From Hyaloscypha bicolor E (taxonomy: Eukaryota; Ascomycota; Leotiomycetes; Helotiales; Hyaloscyphaceae), in contig NW_020194692.1 in assembly GCF_002865645.1 (NCBI RefSeq), forward strand, positions 132,208 through 196,207: a stretch of DNA of 64,000 nucleotides, written 5' to 3'. The stretch's first letter is position 1. Each line of letters opens with the position of its first letter. The notes under the pieces are model-generated. The model saw nothing but the letters and a program-made list of their open reading frames with translations, was not told the DNA's origin and made no database searches. The position numbers and the translations under genes are program-made. This document shows positions 35,059 to 46,181 of this stretch, piece by piece.

Positions 35059-37172
35059 ATGGCTCAACCGGCACCATTGCCACCCACGCCCCGTCCAGAC
35101 ACCTTCCCCGACCCTCCCGACGCCGCTCTCCTCCCAGGCCTGCCCATCAGCTCACCGGGCGACGACTGGGTCGTCGACTTCGAGAACATACAAGCATACG
35201 AGAAGGCCAGACTAGCCATGAAACCCACGCACGCGCTTCGCGATCAATGGCTGGCGTCGGAGCGGAACTGGAAGTATGGGATCGGCAAGGGCTGGGCCGG
35301 GAAGAAGGTGTTGGGCCAGGGCGGCCAGGGGATTGTTGGGCACTGGACGTATGAGGGTGCGGATAGGCGGCAGAAGACGGTGACGGATGTTGCTGTCAAT
35401 CAGGCGCTGCGGGCTGGTAGGTAGGCAGATTTCTCGATTTTCCCTGAGGTTTCGTTTCTTGAGGGTGGTGGGAACTGATTTTGCGGGTCTAGGGCCTGCG
35501 TATATATGGGGTGACGGGTTGGAATCCGAAGCTGTATGGCTCGCGAAGTTCGCGAGGGTCAAGACGCCTCATATCGTTAGGATGTATAAACATCTTTTCG
35601 AGGAGCAGGGCCAGCGAACACGGGCTGGGGACTAATCCAACGCATATACCTGGAATTCTGCCCCGGAGGCGACTTGAGTGATTGGTTGGACAGGTATTAC
35701 GACCTGTAAGTGCCCCTTCTCTTCTATTGGCAAGGACTAACGTGTTTTGGTAGTCCAAGGAACGTCGCGGAAAACGATCTCTGGTGTATCTTCCAGTGCT
35801 TGGCGAGAGCAGCGTTCGTCATGCATCATGGAAGCGAGGATCCGAAAAGCGAAAGATACATGACGGATGGCGAACTCGTTCATTTCGACCTGAAACTAAA
35901 CAATGGTAGGAGGAAAGGTCGTTTGAAGGCAACCGAAGAGCTAACTTCTTCAGTTTTGGTTGGGGATCAAGCTCTGGATAACGAGCACAGGAATCAACCT
36001 CCGTATAAGGTAGATCTCTCCCGCAAGTCTCTTCGATCGATACGGGACTTACTCTTTAGATAAACGACTTTGGGCTATCGAAAAAGGTAACAACAGGGCC
36101 TCAGGACGCGAAGTATTTGAAGAAATACCAATATTATAGCACGTACTCTTGGTATGCACCAGTACGTTTAGCTTATTCTGATATCAATCCAGAAGATATT
36201 GCTAAAGGTATTGATTTCAGGAGCAAGTCACCAGCATATTCCACGACGCCTTCTCTTCACGGCCATGGACAGGAGTAAGCCCCCCAACTCACATCTCGCA
36301 AATGGGACGAAACCTAACACTCGCAGTTCTTCTCCAACATCTTCAACCCCATGGTCCGCGACCCCCATTACGGCACCGCAACAAACATCTAGCAAATCGG
36401 CCTGATAATGCAAGTCCTGATGCGCAAGCCTCCCAACAGGGTACCAGACTGGCAGAACTTCACAACCTACCAATCCAAAGCAACATACCGTCTCGCCACC
36501 GGTGGCCTCACCGTCGGCTCCATCCTCGACGAAGAGCAAGACGGGCAAGAAGGGGCGCGCTCCCTCTACAGCAGAGAACTGCGCTCGCTCATCGCAGAAT
36601 GCCTGCTACTCGCGCCCGCGCACCGGATCCTCCCTCGGGAACTGGTGGAGCGGACAGCGGAGGGAGTACGCACGTGGCAGACGTCGCTGGGCACAACCCT
36701 CGGTCCGCCGTTGCCCCAGTGGCAGGAGCCAGTTGTATCTGCACAGTGGCTGGAGGGGTGGGATGATGTTGATCCGCTGCAGGCTGCGTTCCAGGCGCTG
36801 CGGCTTCAGGTCAACCAGCTGAGGCAGCAGCGTGCTGCTCGTCCGCCTGTTCTTCCGAGACCTGCACAGGCGCAAGCTCCACAGGCTGGTCCTGCTGGGC
36901 CCGCAAACGCAGTGGCAGGAAGGACGCTAAGGGTTATTTTGCAGACAAGATCGAAGTATGCAGGACTTATTAGAGGGGGACACAAGATATTTGCGGTCGA
37001 GAATGTGAGTGAGGATACGACGGTGGTGCAAGTTAAGGATACACTTGAGAGGCAGAAGTGTGGGATTAAGGCGACGGGCATGAATATAATGTGTGGGAGG
37101 ATGCTAATGGCGAATCACCAAACGCTAGGAGAGTTTCCTGGGTTAAATACTGTGAAGGCTATGGATGCTTGA
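35059..37172 (+). pseudogene. Protein-kinase-like gene with ubiquitin-like C-terminus, broken
   Basis: Fungal kinase-like protein, probably lost. Exons can be followed through six or so introns. The Gly-rich loop is GQGGQGIVG; the beta-3 strand reads VAVNQ, with Asn where the ATP-anchoring Lys is expected. The catalytic loop is HFDLKLNN, formed after removing the intron that starts at 35905, and the metal site is NDFGLSKK. Two lesions are seen. The frame is lost near 35627-35633 in a GGGG run just before IYLEFCPGGDLSDWL. An in-frame TAG lies at 36390-36392 where NI-stop-QIGLIMQVL suggests a former Trp. After a Pro/Ala/Gln-rich linker, the last ~80 residues (36919-37170) look ubiquitin-like: VKDTLERQKCGIK, then MCGRMLMANHQTLGEFPGL. 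An unpredicted intron or sequence error could explain one lesion, less easily both. Confidence 0.7.
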
Positions 37173-37443
37173 GGGGAGGAGAAAACGGAGTCTTAAAATC
37201 ATGAGGATTCGCTTGATGGTTTCGTAGATGGCGCATGACACCAAGTTAATATATAAAGGGTTAAATTAACTCTTGCGCTCGATAGTTGTGAAATTTACAT
37301 TCTCTACCACGCAATTAGTCCTTCGGTTTCCACTCCAGTCAATTTGTGGTGTGGATTCCATGGTTTCTGCCAAGCTTTACCACGCTACCCCTATCCCTCG
37401 ATGTTAATCGCTGGATTCAGCCTCGGCCTCGGATAATTATTCT
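37173..37443. other. Short intergenic gap
   Basis: Nothing coding seen between two converging gene ends. Confidence 0.4.
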
Positions 37444-38215
37444 TCAGTATCTTTCATTCTCAGAAACTCGATCCTCGGAGTCTACATCTCCAGAGTTTTC
37501 CTCCTCAGAATCATCGTCATCCCCGAAATGCTCCTCTATGGGATCGAGTCTATTCGGAAGGTTGTTCTCATACTTCCATTCCTCATCCTCTATGTTATAC
37601 ACAGAACCCTCGACGAGTCTGGTATACCTCTCATCCCCGTGTGCGAGTGTGTATCCCCTACCATCGGTCGACGATTTGAAAATTCCGTATTTTTCTCGCG
37701 ATGGAAACCGTGCATGGATTTGCATGTGACTCCCAGATATTCTGAGTTTACGGGGCCCAAATAGCCGAAGATCTTGAAGCTGGTCTCGGGAGGAACGGTT
37801 GTGATATGAGGAATGGCTTTGTTTGTTAGATGGTAGACCATATACTTTTGTTCCTTTTTGATGGAATAGGGATAAGGAGTACTTTCTTTGGCCTTGAGAG
37901 TTGCCTCGATTTCCTCCTTGCTCCCAGACCCTTTCTTGGCTGCTGCATCCTTCACTATTGATTCGATTGTCTTTGCCTTGGTCGAGGCTCTTGTGGTTCG
38001 ATGTATGTCAGATATCGAAGTAGGATTGCTAAAGACCCAACGTCGGAAGGAAGTGGACGGCCAGCCGTTGTTCTTGGCACGAAGAGTTAGTGATTTTTTT
38101 GCAGAAGCCTTGGTTACGGAAGCTCCTCCGTTGTAGGAAGCTCCTTTGTGGTAGTATTGCGGTATTGGTGGGTGGAAGTCAGTGGCACCGAGTTGGAGTT
38201 GGTCCGATCGCTATG
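37444..38215 (-). pseudogene. F-box-like gene relic 1
   Basis: Minus-strand coding remnant in two frames. The upstream frame has a basic low-complexity N-terminus (RASTKAKTIESIVKDAAAKKG) and an F-box-like start, ITTVPPETSFKIFGYLGPV, then CKSMHGFHREK. The frame breaks in an A-run at about 37690-37695 and continues in the other frame as YGIFKSSTDGRGYTLAHG and an acidic tail (GDDDDSEEENSGDVDSED). No start codon is found at the 5' end. The pattern resembles fungal F-box proteins that supply substrates to SCF ligases, but the resemblance is short and the gene is not intact. Confidence 0.5.
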
Positions 38216-38509
38216 AAGCCGGTTGTAAAGGACTCGTATAGCAATGGTGTTTGACTCCGGACGATGATGCAGTGGAAGAGTTGGGTTGTCGGAATGAGGT
38301 TGTGGGAAGTGGAATGTCAAGGAATAGGAAGGTGGATAAATAACATGCAACTCAATATACAATTTAAGGCTACCTATTGCTTTCGCTTGTGCTAGTAAAT
38401 ATTTACAACTAACCCGCCTTGTCAATTGAGGCAACTCAGCAACATAATATTTCGTCTTACTCATTGTCATCATCTTATTCTTGCTGTATATAGATCAAAC
38501 GAATTACAA

Positions 38510-39057
38510 GCTCTCTCCCAACTATTAGCCTTTTCAAGAAGCTCCTCATCGATGAATTCCTCTACATCTGGGCGGTCCTAGCACTTGAATCCATTTACTG
38601 GCAGGACACTCATGCAATCCTCAACGATCGACTCATAATCGTCCTCCCCAAGACCGTCGTGCCAGTATTTCGCCTCCTATAGAGCTTGCAGTTCCCCCTC
38701 TACCATCCATTGTTTAACCAGCTTGCTCCAGGTCTTCTTGATGACATACTTGCGGCCTTATAGTGGTAATAGTGATACCTCGAGGAACCCATTTAACAAG
38801 GTAGTTGGCCAATGTGGTGCCTCTCTTGGTGTATTTGCTGCCGCCCGCAGACAAATAAACTACCTCCATGAAGCTTCTCGCGGTGAAAATTACAGTATAG
38901 CTTGCGGGCAACTCGGGGACAAGTGGAGCTTACGCCATCCAGGTTGTCTATCAGCTTCAGCTTCAGCTCGGTGAATAGTGTCGTAATGTGCGTGATGGAC
39001 TTCTGTTCTAGTGCCGTGTCGGCGGTTTCCTTGCATTGAGGTGAGGGGAAATGATAG
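38510..39057 (-). pseudogene. F-box-like gene relic 2
   Basis: Minus-strand remnant. In one frame it reads ELKLKLIDNLDGVSSTCPRV then ARKLYCNFHREKLHGG, which parallels the ETSFKIFGYLGPVNSEYLG...HREK segment of relic 1. Downstream it reads RKYVIKKTWSKLVKQWMVEG and WHDGLGEDDYESIVEDCM. In-frame TAG codons lie at 38677-38679 and 38578-38580, and frame changes are needed near 38760-38830. It is a second decayed member of the same family on the same strand, about 300 bp from relic 1. Confidence 0.45.
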
Positions 39058-40352
39058 CCTTCGCCTAAAAAATTGAGGAGTGACTATCAATGCTTCATTG
39101 TTTGTGACCGTTATTACTGCGAAAAGTACCTAGTGGAGGAAGACATCTTTTTAATTAACGACGGGTTGGTTAGTTAGTGCTTAGTTGGTTGGTTGGTGGT
39201 TGGTCGGTTAATGGTTGGTTGGTCAATGGTTAGTGGTGTTTAGACCGCAAGAAGTCGACTACAATGAAGAAGCAGGTTAGCCGGTATTGAGGATTGCCGC
39301 GATCAAAGAGCTGCGCAGTCTGACTGAGGTTGTAGGAAGTCAGAAAAGCAAGGTCCAGAAACCGCAGGGGAATTAAAATAACACACGTCTTACAATTGTA
39401 AACTTGCTTTTTGGGAAGTAGACAAATTTTATGACGCCACATTTGCCTCCACTGTACTGGTAATATCTACAAGCAACTAGTGCGTGTCACTATTAAGGCA
39501 ACGCTTCGACAGAAAGGCGGATTTGCCTTACAAAGGAGGCAATCGTTGACATCTTAAAGTTCAATTCTTTGGGAAGATTGCAGGAGAACACTTGTATTGC
39601 ACGTAATTCTCTACCTTCATGCTCAATAAAAGATTGCACATGAGTAAATACCAATTCAACTTTTGTTTATGGGAATTCGGTCACGTTGGGGTGGGAGTTA
39701 GGTTTACTCTCCATACTCCTTGAATGAAATTCCTCCAAGGGCTCAGACAGGAAGAATTTGTGGTAACTGTGAGAGATGGAAAGACAGTACATGAAGCCGG
39801 AAAAAGCTCAGGTAAAAGAGATAGGGAATTGGCTAAAAGGACGCGGAGGGAGGTCTACACAATTCCAGAAGTTCGAAGAATCAAAAGAATAGAACCTCAA
39901 CATTATTAACCTTTGTGAGGCACTTCATAATAGCCCCTACATTGCTCGGCCCAGGCAAAATTGAAGTTTCCAAATTCAAACCCTATTGCCAAGTCGTTCT
40001 GAACAACCCAATAATCCTGTGGAACATGGACGCTAAAGTACAGGGGTCCTCCGTCAAAGTGCCTCGTGTTATTGGAGGGCTCTACGAGGAACCAATCACC
40101 ATGGAGATTGCGTACTCGGTTAAGTGTCTGGGATGCGCAAAAGCGGCTAAAAAGCGGGCCGCCGGCATTGCTGTCAGCCTCGCATAAATATTTCCTCAGA
40201 AACATCCCCTGAAGTCTGGTGCATCTAGATACTCAACCCGTGATTCAACGTCAGCAGTCCTCCATAGAGATAGAGAGGCAACTTCTGCACACTCTTTTCT
40301 TTATATCTTTTGCATCCGTCACTTGAAAAGAGCTTATGAACTGCCGCCCACC
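39058..40352. other. Intergenic with GGTT-rich simple sequence
   Basis: No supported gene. A (TTGG/TTAG)-rich simple-sequence run lies at about 39160-39238. Open frames at 39724-39909 and around 39906-40205 have no domain or splice support. Confidence 0.45.
39160..39238. repeat. Degenerate GGTT-type simple repeat
   Basis: Irregular array of GGTTGGT, GGTTAGT and GGTCGGT words in non-coding DNA. Confidence 0.65.
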
Positions 40353-42084
40353 ATGCAGCCAATTCTAGCCGCCGTTCTCCTGGTGGGCTTCACCCTCCTT
40401 GTGTCTTTTTACAGGAGACTCTATTCTGCAAGAATGCTCTTCATCCGAATGCAGAAAAGTGGTGCTGTATGCAGCCCCCCTCGCTAACTGCTGGACTCTC
40501 GTCTGACAACATGCAGCCCGTAGCCCCTGGCCACAGTTTTCTCTTTGGTCACTTGCTGTACCTCAAAACCATGCTCGATAAGGTGCCAAAGGACTGCCAT
40601 TATACCTATGTCTTTGGAGATATCCATCGAGAACATTTCCAGAAAGAAGGTGCCTTCTATCTAGATCTCTGGCCACTGAGTGGGGTAATCCTGGGGGTTT
40701 TCTCGCCGCCCATGGCTACAGCGACTATGGTAACCAACTACAACATTGCAACATCGAGGCCAGATATCCTCCGTCGTTTTTTCAAACCTATCGCTGGTGG
40801 ATTGAATATGTTTGACATGAGCGAGCCCGAATGGAGGCCGTGGCGTGCTGTGTTTACCAAAGGGTTCAACAACGAACACTTTAACTCCCATCTTGCAGGA
40901 ATGATCGAAGAAGTGAAAACATACGCAGAAACCTTGAGAGGCCTAGCTGGGAATGGTGAAATGTTTTATTTAGATCTCGTGACCCTGCGATTCGTGATGG
41001 ACATGATTGGGAAAACTCTTCTGTTGGACTCACCACTCTTCCCCAAACCAATCTAATTTAAACTGATGAAACTAGAAACACTAAATTGGGAGCTCAAAAA
41101 GGATACAACACGCTCGCTGACTGCATGATATCTCAAATCCGATGGCACCAAGCCGGCGCCGAGGTGAACCCACTTGGATTTCTCAACTTCGCTCGAATGT
41201 ACATGGAATGGTCAAATGGGCGCAAAATGAACCAATACATCGGCAAACTCCTGGACGAGCGGTATGAAGACTACAAAAACGTTCCCGAGACCGTCGGAAG
41301 CAAAGCAGTCATCGATCTCGTGCTGCATGCCTACCTCCCAAAGGACGCCAAAACCGTACCAGAGAAGCTTGATCCAGACTTTCGAACTTTTGCAATCAGG
41401 CAGATCCGACTGTTTGTTTTCGTGGGCCATGATTCGACAAGCAGCACTATTTGTTACTGTTTCCACCTTCTGTCGAAGAACCCGGATGCACTTGCAAGGA
41501 TACGTGCTGAGCACGACTCTGTATTTGGGACTGATGTTTCTGCTGTCTCATCCCTGCTCATCTTGCGACCGCACCTTATCAACTCTCTCCCATATACCAC
41601 TGGAGTGATCAAGGAAACGTTGCGGTTGTTCCCTCCTGCAAGCGCGATGCGTCAAGGAAACCAGAACGTCGACCTCACCGACGACCAAGGCAATATCTGC
41701 CCAACGGACGGCGCAATGGTGTGGGTACTGCACAACCGCATGCAACGCTCCGCCAAATACTGGGTCCGCCCCGACGAATTCCTCCCCGAGCGCTGGCTGG
41801 TAGAACCCGGACACGAGCTGTATCCCGTGAAGAATGCATGGCGACCCTTTGAACACGGGCCCAGAAATTGCATTGCCGAAGGGATGGTAATGACGGAAAT
41901 CAAGCTGGTGTTGGCCCACCTTGCAAGAGAATTCGAATTCAAGGATGCGTATGATGAATGGGATGGGTTGAATCCGAGGAAGGGACCGAAGACATATAGG
42001 GGAGAAAGAGCATATCAGATTGAGCAGGGAGCAGCGCATCCGGCACAGAACTACCCGTGTAGGGTGTCGATTCGGGCTGCGTGA
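40353..42084 (+). CDS. Cytochrome P450 monooxygenase
   Basis: Membrane-bound heme monooxygenase; the substrate is unknown. Exons 40353-40466, 40517-41022 and 41076-42084 give 542 residues. Residues 1-22 form a membrane anchor (PILAAVLLVGFTLLVSFY). The I-helix oxygen-binding motif is VGHDSTSS, the K-helix ExxR is ETLRLFPP, and the heme loop is FEHGPRNCIAEG with ligand Cys472. The residue after the usual C-x is Ala where Gly is common. The second intron has an unusual GTTGGA donor, but the frame requires it (GKTLL then NTKLGAQKGYN). Resemblance to P450s annotated as sterigmatocystin StcS-like is from general appearance only. It lies among decayed metabolic genes. Confidence 0.9.
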
Positions 42085-42419
42085 GAGGCCAAGTCCTCTA
42101 GGTCTTTCGCAAGAACCCTCAAACTGTTGAGAATGGGTTGTATAATAACTTTCACTAGAGAATGGTTCAGGAACGCTAAGAAGAGAGGGGTTATTTCTAT
42201 CCATATACGGTGGAATCTATAAAGGAGAGCTATCTTGATTCTGTTTTGCTGAGCTCTGCACTATATTTTGATCCAAAATGCGCGATGTTGAATCTGCGCC
42301 TCGAGAGGATTCTTGTCATCACAGCCTTAAGCTGCGACATTGAAACATCCAGAGTTCAATAACAGCGGCCTCTGAAATTGTGTTGATAAATTATGGTGCA
42401 GTTGCTGGGGAGACTCTCA
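42085..42419. other. Intergenic between converging genes
   Basis: Shared 3' flank of the P450 and the C2H2 gene; nothing else seen. Confidence 0.4.
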
Positions 42420-43221
42420 TTAGGAATAAGAGCCCCTTTCATTCTGATTATGTCCGTTCCCTGGGGCTTGTGGCACATGGCTAGGAGTTTCTTGTTCGTT
42501 AATGGCCCCTGCATACTGATTTTCCGAGTAGGGATAGATGAGAGGGGGATGCAAATTTGCTGTAGACGCATCGGCCGGAAGGACCGGTGGAAGCTGATAG
42601 TCGCTGAGGCTTTGGTCGAAAGTTCGTTCGTCTTGAGGAGGTGCATTCCATGGGGTTGGGAAGATTCCGCTGCCCTCACCCTGACTTTCAGGTAAGACTA
42701 CTGAGGTGTCTTGTGTCACAGAGAAGCTGGAGTCGGTTTGAAGAGCAGATGTTCGTGGATCGCTCGAATCGGCATTGAATCCGACGTACCCTAGACTTAA
42801 TCAGAAAAGGTCTTCCAATTCTGAATCCCACGAAGGAGGGCTTATCTACTGACCTGTCACCTGAGCTTCAGGCTGGGAAACCTGTGTGACCTCTGCAAGA
42901 ACATACGGAGATGGCTCCGGGGACGTTGTCCCGAAATCATCGGGAACGATAAGCTCAACCCCTGGATAATATTAGGGAGGATTGCAGAGCGCCACTGAGG
43001 AGCTCACCCTTGTGAATATCTGCGTGTGCTTTGTGGAGATGATTCTCCAGTCTTCCCTTACGCTTTGCCCCACGCCAGCTGCAGCCGGCTTCAGGACAGA
43101 GCAATGGGCTACCATGATGCTCTTTGACATGACGCTGCATATCTGCCAAGCGCGCGAAATCGGTGTCACAACCATCAATTTCGCACGGAACACGAAATAC
43201 AGTGTTGAATTGGTAGGCCAT
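42420..43221 (-). CDS. Small two-finger C2H2 zinc-finger protein (copy A)
   Basis: Minus-strand exons 43221-43008, 42961-42854 and 42790-42420 give 230 residues. Finger 1 is CEIDGC-x12-HVKEHH-like (FARLADMQRHVKEHH) and finger 2 is CPEAGC with LENHLHKAH, both complete C-x4-C-x12-H-x3-5-H. The rest is Pro/Gln/Ser-rich (EVTQVSQPEAQ, APPQDERTFDQSLSDYQLPP), as in activation domains. It could be a transcription factor for nearby genes; that is inference. Layout and finger spacing match the proteins at 55112-55899 and 62029-62718. Confidence 0.8.
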
Positions 43222-45279
43222 GGCGAGGTGGAAGGTAGGAGAAGGACGGATGTTGTGATACTAAAGAGCCGAATGTGGAAGAAAACGGTTGTACATATAG
43301 TCTTTCATCGTAGGCTCCACGTATGCCTTTCCCCGCACAGACCGTTAAGTATGCCATTGGGATCAATGCCGATTATGGTTGACCGGTGTGTGATATTGGT
43401 GCCCAAGTCATTCTTGTGTCGAATATTGATAGTCGAATAGCTAAAGCCGTCTCCTTGCCAGCACCGAGTGTCCTGTACCACCAACAAGAAGCGCCGCATG
43501 CGCGGATCCAAGAGGTCGGGATCATGCGCGGCGCCTGTTAATTGGATTGACAAGAATTCTCAGATACAATTGTCCTTTCATGAGCGGTAACGCTTTGGGT
43601 CGTCGCTGCCGCCCTGCCGAACCATAACACCGCCAAGGCTAACTTACTACGTATAAGGATGCACATTTGGCAGTGTTGACTGCGCGCAAAAGGGTGAGGC
43701 TTGCGTGCTTGGGGTTCGCCCTGAGAAGCCCGCTGAGCCTCAGTTCGCTAGGGGGCTTAGATAGAGAAAACTCACCGAAGAGAAAGGCGGTGAAGGTCGG
43801 TTTTGGTCGCCTTGCCCCAGGGCTGTAGTTGCCTCGCTGTCAGGCCGTCTTGTTGGCTGTTTCCGGATTGAATCCGGATGTGAAGTGCCCAGTAATCATC
43901 TGGCGGTGACAAGGACCGTTGTTTTGGTAAGGAAATAGGTGTGGGTAGGACGCCAGACAACTCTACATGCGACGAGGCATCTGCCCTAGCATGGGATCTC
44001 AGTACGTGGTGGAGATTTAGAACTTCGGGGACGAGACACCGAGGCCAAACCGTTTGCGGAGGGGGATTATGAGTGGATCGACGTGGCGGCCTGACTTCAT
44101 TCCCGTATATGCCGTTTTGATGCTACCTGAACTCGCAGTAGTCTAAAATGCAGATATAGAAACGAAACCCGTTAAAGATGTTTGTGGAATTGCAGGGGTT
44201 TCACACCCCAACGCCATGCTTATGACTGTCTTGTCTATCATCACAATGGAAAATGACTGAAATCTTCCGTTTGCTGCAGATTGAGCAGTCAAGCCGAGAG
44301 AGCCACAGAGTCGACTGATCGACGATCTCTCTCCTGCTGCGCAGCAGCCCGGCGCAAAGGGGTTTAGCGTGTCGGCCCTTGGCCGATTTTCACGAGCCTT
44401 TTCTCGCCTTTTCCCCCTATTGTGCAACGAAAACCGGTCTAGCAGCTTTCGGCCTGGTGGTGTTTCTGCAACCCCTGAACACAAGCAGTTGCCCTCCACA
44501 CCAGCCGCTGTAACGACCTCTGAATGGTCGATAAACGAATTTAGCACACGGCTTGAACTTTATTGCGAAACGCAGGGTAGCAAGGAATAGTTCGTTTCTG
44601 GAAGTCGAGGACGAGACACCGTCTTAGCTGGCTCGCTTCGCAGTTCCAAAAAACAATTGAGCATTGTGGTCGAACGTTGATAAGAAGAAGAAGGTGAGTG
44701 GAGGTGACAAAAGCCTTTAAGTATTAATCTCCTTCACGCACGGTTTGTCTCGGGCAACTGGAATTCGTTGCAACTTTGAAAATGTAACGCTGAGTACCCA
44801 AAAATTGCCAACGCTTGACTCAAGCAGCTGGAGGCAGGCTATTTGGATCATCCGCAGACCCCTGATGATGCGCCCGACTTTCTCTATGAGGCGTGCAGTG
44901 CCCCGACTCCTTCGCCGAGTGTGGAACCGATTGGGCTGCACGAATTCAAACCGAAAATTAATACGTATGTATGTAAGCAGGATATGCTTGGTAATTTATG
45001 CAAGGTGTGAACCTTGTTCAATGAAGTAGGGCGAGAGACATGGGACGAGGCACAGCAGCTTGAGAGTTAAAACAATTCAAGCCAAACATACAAGCAGAAC
45101 AAATCAAAGTCCCCCAGGCGCCATTTGGGAAATTTATGGTGCATGTTTGACGAGAACCCCCAATATTTCACTCCAAACTTCTTCCTTACCATCGTGCCTT
45201 CCTCGGAAGTAACCAGTGCCCCGGGCTTGTAGGAATCAGTCAGTTATCAACTTATCCTCAGTTATGCGAAGAAGAACTG
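43222..45279. other. 2-kb intergenic region, no gene seen
   Basis: No supported gene. The phrase GGACGAGACACCG occurs twice in the same orientation (near 44029 and 44608), about 580 bp apart, but I cannot define an element around it. Confidence 0.45.
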
Positions 45280-46181
45280 CTAGTGACAAACCTCGTAATT
45301 TTCTAATGGATCCAAATATTTCCCATAAACTTATAGGCCCCACACTGCTGCGCCCACAAGCCTTTCGCTTCCCTCTGGGATTGCCCGGCCTGTAAGAGCT
45401 CAGTGTGCGGTCAATACCCATGGCGCGCCGGGTTCTCTCGTCAACAGACCCGATTTGCAGAACTCCGGTGCCACGACATTGACTTTAAATGAAGTGGTGA
45501 GGCTTGCAAGTTCGATTGCGACATACAAGTCGAGGAGTTTGCTAACGTTCTATCTCTCAGTAGGGCCAACTGGGCAGTTAATTTTTTCTAAGTGTCCTTA
45601 TTGTTGAGCTCTGCAAGGATGTTCTCAGCAACGTGGTCGAGAGGACATTGACCTGTATTTGGCGTTCCCAGCCGTCGGCAGTCAGGTTCCATTGCAGGCT
45701 CGCTAGACCGGCATTCATAATCGCGATATCTAGCCAATTGAGACTTTCAGCCTGGGAAGCGAAGGACTTCACGCTGGCAAAACTTTCGAGATCTAGCTCC
45801 CGCCTTTCGACATCCCCTATTTAGCCTGTGGAGGATTCGATATTTGCTTCGCTGAAAGCCCTTGCATAGAGTGCGCACGCCAAGAATGACTTTTGAGGCT
45901 CCGAGAGAGACAATGTGCCTTGCTGTTTCTAAACCAATGCCTGTATTGGAGCCGGTAATGATCACTGTTTGTGATTCGAAAGAATTTGGTGGCGGCAGGT
46001 TCAGGGTCCTGAATGGCTAGATGAAAAGGGGGAGAAGAGGCATGGTGATCTGGTTGGACTTTTGAGTTGGGAGGATTGTTGTAGAAAGATCGGATACTTT
46101 GACAGTTGAAGGATTCAGCCCAGAAAGGAGCAGAGCAGTCATATATAATATCGCCTTTAGAAGCAAAATCCACAACGCCAT
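45280..46181 (-). pseudogene. Short-chain dehydrogenase/reductase pseudogene
   Basis: Minus-strand relic of an SDR. A hydrophobic N-terminus (ALWILLLKAILYMTALLL) is followed in another frame by the NAD(P)-binding TVIITGSNTGIGLETARH, then LGASKVILGVR. After a frame change and an in-frame TAA comes LDLESFASVKSFASQAESL, and the conserved DIAIMNAGLA. Near the end, VAPEFCKSGLL and IPEGSERLVGAAVWGL match the usual fungal SDR C-terminus, separated by stops, ending near YGKYLDPLENYEV. Several frameshifts and stops show it is not functional. The catalytic Tyr-x3-Lys region is not recognisable and may be deleted. Confidence 0.75.

Noticed and set aside
36348..36392. Possible intron removing the TAG at 36390 in the kinase-like gene
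   Set aside because: The only donor (GTCCGC) is poor and the removed peptide (VRDPHYGTATNI) looks like coding sequence before QIGLIM, so a nonsense codon is more likely.
39724..40205. Open frames on both strands before the P450
   Set aside because: Short, overlapping on opposite strands, and without domain or splice evidence.
44020..44625. Repeated GGACGAGACACCG about 580 bp apart, considered as element ends
   Set aside because: The copies are in the same orientation and similarity does not extend; no target-site duplication was found.
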